A stretch of DNA of 64,000 nucleotides from Lentibacillus cibarius. GTDB taxonomy: Bacteria > Bacillota > Bacilli > Bacillales > Amphibacillaceae. Of the stretch, positions 17,667-24,525 are shown one piece after another (positions within the stretch are counted from its first letter, which is position 1; every line of letters starts with the position of its first letter). A model generated the notes under the pieces. That model was not told the origin of the DNA. It searched no databases and saw only the letters and a program-made list of their open reading frames with translations. Both the position numbers and the translations under genes were made by a program. The stretch spans positions 2,666,001 through 2,730,000 of the forward strand of contig NZ_VCIA01000001.1 of NCBI RefSeq assembly GCF_005887555.1, read 5' to 3'.

Positions 17667-18029
17667 ATTTCAATTTCTTTATTATTTTTAATTTTGATAG
17701 GCGTTATTGTGCTTTTAATGTGTGTTGTTCCCGCTGTTATGGCTGACAAAAATATCGAGGAAGGGAAGAAGCCATACAAAGTTTCTTGGGCTATTTTAGG
17801 ATTATTAGTTTTAAATTGGTTGCTATTCTTAACTAACTCATATTCTTTAATGCCAGTTAGTATTTCAGATTTAATATTTACTCCAGTGTGGGTGATTTTG
17901 TCTGTTGCAGGGATTATTGCTGTGGTTTATGAATTTAAAAAGAACAAAGGCTTTGCCGTTTCACTGGCGGGATTAACTGCAATAAGTTTATTGTTTACTG
18001 TGCTTTCATACGGTATAGGTAAAATGTAA
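17667..18029 (+). CDS. Small three-helix membrane protein, unusual start
   Basis: The frame encodes about 120 aa with three to four hydrophobic helices (SISLLFLILIGVIVLLMCVV at the N-terminus, WAILGLLVLNWLLFL, PVWVILSVAGIIAVVYEF, GLTAISLLFTVLSYGIG). I do not recognise the family. The only good ribosome binding site, GAGGAGGG (17652-17659), is 7 nt from an ATT codon at 17667; no ATG or GTG is in frame nearby, and the next conventional start is TTG 17694, well inside the first helix. ATT initiation or an upstream mutation is possible. It lies just right of the IS21 duplication. Confidence 0.6.
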   Translation: MSISLLFLILIGVIVLLMCVVPAVMADKNIEEGKKPYKVSWAILGLLVLNWLLFLTNSYSLMPVSISDLIFTPVWVILSVAGIIAVVYEFKKNKGFAVSLAGLTAISLLFTVLSYGIGKM

Positions 18030-18082
18030 ACAATTGGACGCGTTAATCTAATAATTTTTTTTCAGACGTGAGGAGGGGTGAA

Positions 18083-18382
18083 ATGCCAACTTGTCAAAAC
18101 TGCCATAATAAGTGGAAGTGGAAGCAGACTATGAAAAAGATGTTCACCTTAGATACCGGAATGAATTGTCCCTATTGCGGAGAAAGACAGTATCAAACAA
18201 GGGAATCAAAAAAGAAAGCAGGTATTTTAAACGCTTTTGTTCTCTTGCCCTTGTTGTTAAATATCTTTTTTGAGATCCCAGCAGCTATTTTGTTAAGTTT
18301 ATTTCCTATTTTGTTCTTTGTAATTATGTCGCTTAACCCGGTCATAATGCATTTAAGCAATCAAGAAGAGTTTTTAATCTAA
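18083..18382 (+). CDS. TIGR04104-type CXXC-x20-CXXC membrane protein
   Basis: A 99-aa protein with two zinc-ribbon-like motifs, CQNCHNKWKWK and CPYCGER, about 28 residues apart. Two hydrophobic helices follow (AFVLLPLLLNIFFEIPAAILL, PILFFVIMSLNPVIM). This is the layout of the cxxc_20_cxxc family common in Bacillus, whose function is unknown. ATG 18083 follows AGGAGGGG at 5 nt spacing. It may be co-transcribed with the small membrane gene before it. Confidence 0.78.
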   Translation: MPTCQNCHNKWKWKQTMKKMFTLDTGMNCPYCGERQYQTRESKKKAGILNAFVLLPLLLNIFFEIPAAILLSLFPILFFVIMSLNPVIMHLSNQEEFLI

Positions 18383-18482
18383 GAAATAGAGTTTGAACTC
18401 TTCCGGAAAAGGGCGCACTTCCTCCAGAAGTTAAGGAACGGATATATACTTTTTGTACTTGGAAGTATTATTTAATTAAAAG

Positions 18483-18513
18483 AAGAAGCCCTCTAAAAAT
18501 ATTAAAGGGCCTC
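18483..18513 (-). terminator. Terminator of the decarboxylase remnant
   Basis: Read on the minus strand, GCCCTTT pairs with AGAGGGC around an AT-rich loop, followed by TTCTTCTTTT. Confidence 0.65.
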
Positions 18514-18545
18514 TCCGTTAATTCCTGAAAATGTTATAGGCAGTG

Positions 18546-20124
18546 CTAGACGTTTTGGTTTGCGAATTGTTTTGAAAGCTGTTCCAGCAAATCAGGTTTG
18601 TCATCACGATGCATCACAACTTCAATAAGCGTTAAATAGTCGTGGTTGTTTTCTGCTGCTTTTAAGGCGTCTTCAAGTTCAAGCTCCGTTTTTACTTTAT
18701 AGGTTATACTTTTTCCCTCAGGGCTAAATACCTCTGGCAGCTTCTTATAATCCCACATTGGAATATCATTGTAGGGCTGATTTTCTCCGTGAATCGCGCG
18801 TTCTACGGTATAGCCATCATTATTGATTAAGAAAATAATAGGTTTGATTTTCTGAGTGAGCATGCCGAAAAAGTAAAGCCGATGGATCCCCACAGTGGCT
18901 GACCAATAAACATGGTATCTTTCGGTATTGGCATCGTCGCAGCACCATAGTAAGAAGTCCCTTGTTCTGCCAACAATATATCTCTTTCTTTCATAAAATA
19001 AGATAAGCGTTCAAAGAAACGGTTTTGCTTCATGTTTTCTTCTTTTGCTTCATATGGATCCTGATTGATTTGTGACTTAAGCGGGATGATATTTAGCTCC
19101 TCAGGATTTTTTGGGTAATTTTATCACTTAGTGCTACTAACGCATCTTTCATTGTAATTGGCGCATATTTTTTGTTTGTGGCGTTCACAGAAAATGGTGT
19201 AATCTGAATCACATTTTTTTTCGAAAAGTCATAGGAAAAACCACCTGTCGTTGAATCGGTAGGTTTAGCACCAATTTGAATAATGCAATCCGCTTCATCT
19301 ACGCGCTGTTGTAAATAAGGAGCACTTAGTTCGCCATTGTAGACACCAATAAATTGCGGGTGTTTTTCGTTGAAAGCACCTTTCCCACCGCTTAGTATGG
19401 TTACAGGAATACTCGTTTTGTTAGCGAATTCCAGCAATTCTTCCCGGTTTTCATAACGGTTTACCTCATAACCAGCTAATATGACGGGCTGTGTTGCATC
19501 GTCAATCATAGGAGTCAGCTCAGAAAGCATTAGGCTTAATACTTCGTGATTGCTTGTAGCTATTTCCTCATGTAAAGGACTCTCTGGCTTGTTCGCTGGC
19601 TTATTATATACATCAATTGGCAACGTGATGTGAACAGGGCGTTTTTCTGTAAGACAGGCAAGCAGCACCCGGTCAATTTCTTGTGCAGCATTTTCTTGTG
19701 TTAATAAGGTTTGAGCCACAGTCACCTCTTGAAACATTCTGGAAAAGTGATCAAACTTACCGTCCCCTAATGTATGATGAACATATAAGCCATTGTCCAT
19801 AACTTTTGTTGTTGGTGCGCCTGAAATCTTAACAACAGGTACATGTTCAGCATAGGAACCAGCAATTCCGTTGATTGCACTTAATTCGCCAACACCAAAT
19901 GTTGTGGCTAAGGCGGCAAACCCGTTGATACGAGCATAGCCATCGGCAGCATAAGCGGCGTTTAATTCATTACGATTTCCAACCCAATTCATTCCCTCAT
20001 AATTAATCACATCATCTAAAAAAGCCAAGTTATAATCTCCAGGTACGCCGAACATATGACGAATGCCTAGTTCCGATAAACGATCTAATAAATAATTTCC
20101 AACTGTGTATTCATATTTCATCAT
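18546..20124 (-). pseudogene. Broken pyruvate/indolepyruvate decarboxylase-type gene
   Basis: Thiamine-diphosphate 2-oxoacid decarboxylase (KivD/IpdC/Pdc family, normally about 550 aa) spread over three frames. Frame one (20124-19093) has the start YTVGNYLLDRLSELGIRHMF, the cofactor glutamate in GNRNELNAAYAADGYARING and the central domain. It shifts near 19100 at a CCCAAAAAATCC run, continuing as PKNPEELNIIPL. Around 18885 the phrase GQPLWGSIGFTF jumps to MLTQKIKPIIFLINNDGYT in another frame, with about 30 residues missing, including the GDGS thiamine-diphosphate motif. The product would be inactive. The original start is probably ATG 20124 behind GAGG. Confidence 0.9.
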
Positions 20125-20130
20125 TGACAC

Positions 20131-20777
20131 CTCAAATCAGTATTTTTGTCCCGTATGTAACTGGCAGTAAGCCCCTCGATTTCAATTGTTCGAGTATACG
20201 ATAAAGATTAGGTGGGGGATCAACTACCAGTAAAATGTCGATTCGTTCGGGCCTGCACGATGCAGTCATAAAGGCGTTGCAACAGGATGTTGCGATTTTA
20301 GCCTTTGTTCCTCTACAATCAGTGAGGGAAGAAAGAAAACCCCACTGATTGAAGATTCACTTTATCTTGTTTAGGTTTAACATTTATAAACTTTCTATTC
20401 TATGACTGGTGAGACTTCAGGAGAAAGATAATAAAACTTGTGTGACACGCCTTATGCTTGTTAGGTCAACTGAATTGACCTTCATGAGAGGGTAACATCA
20501 GATTTGCTTTTTTTTAGTGTTAATTCGCTCTCTATTCATTTTATTATTATAGCTACTGTTTTTTGGTGGGAAATTTTTTATTTCATCAATTTCGAAAAGA
20601 AACGTATGCTTTGACGGAACGATTTATCACTTTACGGAAGGGATGGGCTCCAGGTATCGGAAAATAACGGAAAACCATGACGACATTGGAAGTCAGTTTA
20701 TTATAGACGTGATATAATTAGTGAATAGCGCTAAGCACCATTCGCTTGCAGATAAACTGATGGAATAGAGGGGAATT
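20131..20777. other. Structured noncoding interval
   Basis: No gene is visible in 647 bp. The stretch 20220-20350 holds several possible hairpins: TGCACGATGCA, TTGCAACA/TGTTGCGA around AGGA, and CAATCAGTG paired with CACTGATTG across an A/G-rich loop (about 20319-20352). The last has GGG and CCC extending it with one mismatch. This may be a structured RNA or mobile repeat remnant. Near 20500 a GTAACATCAGA phrase precedes T-runs, and the last 100 bp hold the promoter of the MFS gene. Confidence 0.5.
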
Positions 20778-22007
20778 ATGGTTTCTTCAGCAACTCATAG
20801 GAAAACAAAAGCGAATCATCGAACGGTTTATACCATTTTAGTGATTCTCGGCATATGTCATATGTTAAATGATACTTTGCAGGCTGTTATTCCTGCTATG
20901 TTTCCTATTTTGGAAGAGTCATTGGGCTTAACATTTACCCAGCTCGGTCTGATTACTTTTACATTAAATATGGTAGCTTCCGTGATGCAGCCGGTGGTAG
21001 GGTTATATACGGACAAGCGGCCAATGCCATTTGCTTTGCCATTGGGACTGGCGAGCAGTATGTTCGGGATACTGGGGTTAGCATTCGCTCCTAATTTCTG
21101 GATGATCCTTATCAGTGTTCTGTTTATTGGACTGGGATCAGCAATTTTCCATCCGGAGGGATCCCGTGTAGCCTATTTGGCAGCAGGTCCACGTCGTGGT
21201 ACTGCACAATCTATTTATCAGGTTGGTGGGAATACGGGTCAGGCATTGGCACCTGTTATAACCGCATTCGTACTCGTACCATTGGGACAATTTGGTGTAA
21301 TATGGTTTACGGCAGTTGCCGGCCTGGCGGTGATTTTTCTGATTTATATTGCCAGGTGGTACGCGTCGATGACTCCCGCTGTTGCGAAAAAGGAAAAGCC
21401 GGGGCAATCGGAAAAAGTCAACAAAAATGTTTCCAAAGCAATACGACATGCGCTTGTGGTTCTTATATTTATTATTTTTGCTCGTACATGGTATGCCAAA
21501 GCAATATCCAACTTTTATGCTTTTTATGCAATTGAGAATTATGGCTTGTCTATCGCAGAATCGCAATATTATATATTCACATTCTTATTGATGGGGGCGA
21601 TTGGGACGTTTCTTGGCGGCCCGCTGGCAGATCGCTTTGGTAAGAAAAATGTCATATTATTCTCGTTGCTGGCCGCTTCCCCATTGGCCTTGCTGCTCCC
21701 ACATGTAGGTGCAACTGGTGCGATTATTCTGCTTGGCTTACTCGGACTCATTGTTATGTCGAGCTTTTCGGTAACCGTTGTCTATGCTCAGGAATTAGTC
21801 CCGGGTAATATTGGTGCCATGTCGGGTTTAACAGTCGGACTTGCTTTTGGCATGGGGGCGATTGGTTCCGTTGCCTTGGGCTCATTAATTGATTTTATCG
21901 GACTGACACCGACCATGGTTGTCATTTCGTTGTTGCCGTTGCTTGGAATGGTTACATTCCTGTTGCCATCGGATAAAAAGGTTAGCGAATGGCATGTGGA
22001 CAGGTGA
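20778..22007 (+). CDS. MFS exporter, FsrA/fosmidomycin resistance type
   Basis: Major facilitator of 409 aa with twelve hydrophobic segments. Family hallmarks include HMLNDTLQAVIPAMFPILEE in helix 1, GSAIFHPEGSRVAYLA in helix 4, and GGPLADRFGKKNVI in the second-half loop. The HPEGSR phrase is typical of the Fsr group, which confers fosmidomycin resistance in Escherichia coli, though the natural substrate is unknown. The ATG follows AGAGGGGAA. It is monocistronic and ends before a bidirectional terminator. Confidence 0.88.
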   Translation: MVSSATHRKTKANHRTVYTILVILGICHMLNDTLQAVIPAMFPILEESLGLTFTQLGLITFTLNMVASVMQPVVGLYTDKRPMPFALPLGLASSMFGILGLAFAPNFWMILISVLFIGLGSAIFHPEGSRVAYLAAGPRRGTAQSIYQVGGNTGQALAPVITAFVLVPLGQFGVIWFTAVAGLAVIFLIYIARWYASMTPAVAKKEKPGQSEKVNKNVSKAIRHALVVLIFIIFARTWYAKAISNFYAFYAIENYGLSIAESQYYIFTFLLMGAIGTFLGGPLADRFGKKNVILFSLLAASPLALLLPHVGATGAIILLGLLGLIVMSSFSVTVVYAQELVPGNIGAMSGLTVGLAFGMGAIGSVALGSLIDFIGLTPTMVVISLLPLLGMVTFLLPSDKKVSEWHVDR

Positions 22008-22080
22008 AGGAGTAGCAGTTCTTTGTATGGTCGCTATTTGTGATACAACAATCAAGCGTATTGTGGAAGAAGACAAAACA

Positions 22081-22121
22081 AAAAACGCTTGAATAAATCT
22101 ATAACTTATCCAAGCGTTTTC
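22081..22121 (+). terminator. Terminator after the MFS exporter
   Basis: AAAACGCTTG (22082-22091) pairs perfectly with CAAGCGTTTT (22111-22120). The A-rich left and T-rich right sides make it usable in both directions. Confidence 0.85.
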
Positions 22122-22163
22122 ACTTGTAACGTCAGAAAGTACAAATTTTTGGAAGACCTTATA

Positions 22164-22207
22164 AGAAAAAGCTTCGGCACTCGCTATAAGGCGAGGCGAA
22201 TGCCGAG
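22164..22207 (-). terminator. Terminator of the Sco/YtkA operon
   Basis: On the minus strand TCGGCATTCGC pairs with GCGAGTGCCGA (one G-T pair), followed by AGCTTTTTC. It lies directly after the YtkA-like gene. Confidence 0.87.
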
Positions 22208-22216
22208 TTTTCCTAA

Positions 22217-22663
22217 TTAATCGCTATTTTCTGCTTCACTGTCTGCACCATCACCGATCGTGATCGATTTCTTCGGCATGGTGTGCATGTCACGTGCGGT
22301 GGTGTGGGCATATATTTCATAGACGCCATCCTGGTCAAAAGTCACTTCAGCGGTATAGGTTCCATCACCATTGTTTGTCGAATCGACCATGGTGCTGTCA
22401 TCTTGTTTCCCTTTTTCCCAGTATTCGAATTCCATTTCTTCCGCATCTGTCACTTTTTCATCACCATAGGTCACGGTTGCTTGCAGGTTGACGGTTTCTC
22501 CTGCTTCGGCGGTTTCCGGTACGTCAAAGTCAACCTCGATTGCTTTCAGTTCTTCTTCAACGTTATCGGAACCCTGTTCGGTGTTATTGTTATCGCCGCT
22601 GCCACACGCCGCAAGTATGGCCATAGCCAATATAACCAAAATTGTCCAGATAGTTTTCTTCAT
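22217..22663 (-). CDS. YtkA-like lipoprotein
   Basis: Secreted lipoprotein of 148 aa with lipobox ILAAC (Cys about 20). An acidic Asn/Glu linker and a single immunoglobulin-like YtkA domain follow (VDFDVPETAEAGETVNLQATVTYGD through DGVYEIYAHTTARDMHTM). The HTTARDMHTMP phrase, with two His and two Met, could bind copper at the cell surface. YtkA-like domains accompany Sco and CtaG in cytochrome oxidase copper-site assembly. It is the last gene of a ycnK-sco-ytkA run, 22 bp after sco. Confidence 0.85.
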   Translation of the reverse strand: MKKTIWTILVILAMAILAACGSGDNNNTEQGSDNVEEELKAIEVDFDVPETAEAGETVNLQATVTYGDEKVTDAEEMEFEYWEKGKQDDSTMVDSTNNGDGTYTAEVTFDQDGVYEIYAHTTARDMHTMPKKSITIGDGADSEAENSD

Positions 22664-22685
22664 TCTTTATTCCCCCATATATTTA

Positions 22686-23267
22686 TTAGTTGAGGACGAT
22701 TTTTAAATCATCAAGTACTTTTTGTACTACTTCTGATTGCTTACCATTGTAGTTTTTAATAACTTTCCCCTCTGGATTGATCAAAAAGAATCTGATGCCG
22801 TGGGTTATTTGGTCAGATCCTTCCGGTGGTCTTTTTACCAATGACTTAAATGATTTGATGGAAAACTCTTTAATCGTTTGAAAATCATAGCCGGTTAAAA
22901 AGGTCCAATTACTTAGGTCGGCCTGATATTTTTTTGCATATTTTTTCAGGGCTTCTGGTGTATCACGCTCAGGATCAACACTGAAGGAAACAATTTGAGC
23001 GTCAAGGTTTTCTTCCTTCATTTTCTGCTGCAGTTCCGCCATGTTCATCGTCATCGGTGGGCAGACAGTTGTACAGCTAGTAAAAACAAAGTCTGCTATC
23101 CACCATTCTCCTTCCAAATCACTCTTGGAAAGTGTTCCATTGTCTTGTGTGGTAAATTCAAAGTCACTAACATCTTTGGACATATTTGTGTCAATTTCTT
23201 CCCCGCACGCTGTAAGGAAAAGCGTTAATAGCAATGCCGGCAGGGCCAACGTCTTGAATCGTTTCAA
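22686..23267 (-). CDS. SCO1/SenC family copper chaperone lipoprotein
   Basis: Membrane-anchored thioredoxin-fold protein of 193 aa with lipobox FLTAC. The copper-binding CxxxC reads FTSCTTVCPPM, and the third ligand is the His in DQITHGIRFFLI. Family members deliver copper to the CuA site of cytochrome c oxidase. It lies downstream of the copper-responsive type regulator ycnK on the same strand, separated by 38 bp, and upstream of the YtkA-like gene, so copper-linked control is likely. Confidence 0.92.
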   Translation of the reverse strand: MKRFKTLALPALLLTLFLTACGEEIDTNMSKDVSDFEFTTQDNGTLSKSDLEGEWWIADFVFTSCTTVCPPMTMNMAELQQKMKEENLDAQIVSFSVDPERDTPEALKKYAKKYQADLSNWTFLTGYDFQTIKEFSIKSFKSLVKRPPEGSDQITHGIRFFLINPEGKVIKNYNGKQSEVVQKVLDDLKIVLN

Positions 23268-23305
23268 TATATTTCATCCTTTCTATCGGTATAGATGTTG
23301 ATGTA

Positions 23306-23893
23306 CTAATGATGTCTGCTAGAGCAGCTGTCATTTCCGTTCATTTTTTGGAAAATGGCTTCCATAGCTTCTGCAAGGTGATAAATCGTTCCACCAAAGC
23401 CTTTTACGAATTTATCTGCATCTTCGCTTCGTTCAAATGTCAGCACTTGCGGATGGCAGCATCCTATTTCAACGGAAGTATCTATCACATAAAGGGCTAG
23501 TTGTGCACTCAGTGTTGTTTGACGAAGAAAGTCAGGACAAATCGCTTGGATCACATCATCACCGAGCTGACGATGCCGCAAAAGTCCGCAATGTGCACAG
23601 CAGGCCGTCTCCGTTCGATTATTTGACAGAATTAGCCGATATGCAAGACGCTCATTCGTGCTGCGGCCGCAAAAAACACAGTCTTTGCTGGCAGGTTTAT
23701 GGTCGTTCTCTTTTCCGGCAATAGATACTCCACCGAACGTCTTAAGAACGGCACCATCGTCAATTAATGGCTTTAAATCACGGTGGATTGTCATTTCGGA
23801 AACGCCAAGCTCTTGGCTCAGTTCGGAAATTTTCATATTGTGATGTTTATTTAACAATTCCTTGATTTTATGTTGTCGTTCAATTGGCAGCAC
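23306..23893 (-). CDS. ycnK: Copper-sensing DeoR-type repressor YcnK
   Basis: A 195-aa regulator with an N-terminal DeoR helix-turn-helix (ISELSQELGVSEMTIHRDL) and a C-terminal NosL-like metal-sensing region rich in Cys: CVFCGR, CCAHCG, CCHPQ and a terminal SCSS. This architecture is that of Bacillus YcnK, which represses copper-import genes when copper is sufficient. Key phrases ICPDFLRQTT and FVKGFGG match that ortholog. The start is GTG 23893 with GGAGG about 10 nt upstream. Here its neighbours are Sco and YtkA-like genes, not the YcnJ/YcnI pair found in Bacillus subtilis. Confidence 0.9.
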   Translation of the reverse strand: MLPIERQHKIKELLNKHHNMKISELSQELGVSEMTIHRDLKPLIDDGAVLKTFGGVSIAGKENDHKPASKDCVFCGRSTNERLAYRLILSNNRTETACCAHCGLLRHRQLGDDVIQAICPDFLRQTTLSAQLALYVIDTSVEIGCCHPQVLTFERSEDADKFVKGFGGTIYHLAEAMEAIFQKMNGNDSCSSRHH

Positions 23894-24039
23894 CCGACCA
23901 ACGCCTCCCTATGTATGATATCGTATAACACATTCAAACAATCTCTAACACCATCATAATCGGGAGCGGGGGTTTTTTCAATGACGTTAATGTGAACGAA
24001 TCGTGAATGATTTGTGAAAACTTAGATGTTGTACTTTTA

Positions 24040-24098
24040 ATACTCAAATGCCCATTTGAATATTATTGGTTGACTTCATGTATGCAGCGTCATATACT
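24040..24098 (+). promoter_or_regulatory. cadCA promoter and CadC-type operator
   Basis: TTGACT (24070-24075) and TATACT (24093-24098) are separated by 17 bp, a near-ideal sigma-A promoter. Just upstream is the dyad TACTCAAATGCCCATTTGAATA (24041-24062 region), matching the ATTCAAAT-type operator of CadC/ArsR repressors. A second half-site, TTATTCAAATAAA, lies downstream at 24108-24119. Confidence 0.82.
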
Positions 24099-24141
24099 AT
24101 AAGAAATTATTCAAATAAACGTTAGAATGAAGGTGAATCAT

Positions 24142-24513
24142 GTGAGTGAAAAGACACTAATAAGAACCAATAAAGATACATGTGATACGTTTTGTTACGA
24201 TGAAGCGCTTGTTGAACGAATGCAACCGGAAGTCGAAAAAGTGAACGGCGTAGAATTGATCTTTAAGGCATTATCAGATGCAACACGAATGAAAATTGCC
24301 TATGCGCTAACGCTGGAAGATGAGCTTTGCGTTTGTGATGTAGCCAATATTATCGGCTCAACAACCGCAACAGCTTCTCATCATTTACGGTTATTACGTA
24401 ACATGAAATTAGCTAAATATCGCAAAGAAGGAAAGCTGGTCTTTTATTCTTTGGCTGATAATCATGTTCATCAATTGGTGTCGATCGCATTACTTCATGC
24501 AAAGGAAGACTAG
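24142..24513 (+). CDS. cadC: CadC-type metal-sensing ArsR repressor
   Basis: Winged-helix repressor of 123 aa. The metal-binding motif ELCVCD in the recognition region and the N-terminal DTCDTFCYDE together form the CadC Cd/Pb/Zn site. The helix-turn-helix is VANIIGSTTATASHHLRLL. GTG 24142 is chosen because GAAGGTG lies 6 nt upstream and the product then starts like CadC; ATG 24127 is the alternative. Metal binding should release it from the dyad upstream and induce cadA, which begins 12 bp later. Confidence 0.92.
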   Translation: MSEKTLIRTNKDTCDTFCYDEALVERMQPEVEKVNGVELIFKALSDATRMKIAYALTLEDELCVCDVANIIGSTTATASHHLRLLRNMKLAKYRKEGKLVFYSLADNHVHQLVSIALLHAKED

Positions 24514-24525
24514 GGGGGAATATAA

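Noticed and set aside
20131..20777. T-box or other known riboswitch upstream of the decarboxylase remnant
   Set aside because: No T-box sequence (AGGGTGGNACCGCG-like) or recognised aptamer core was found.
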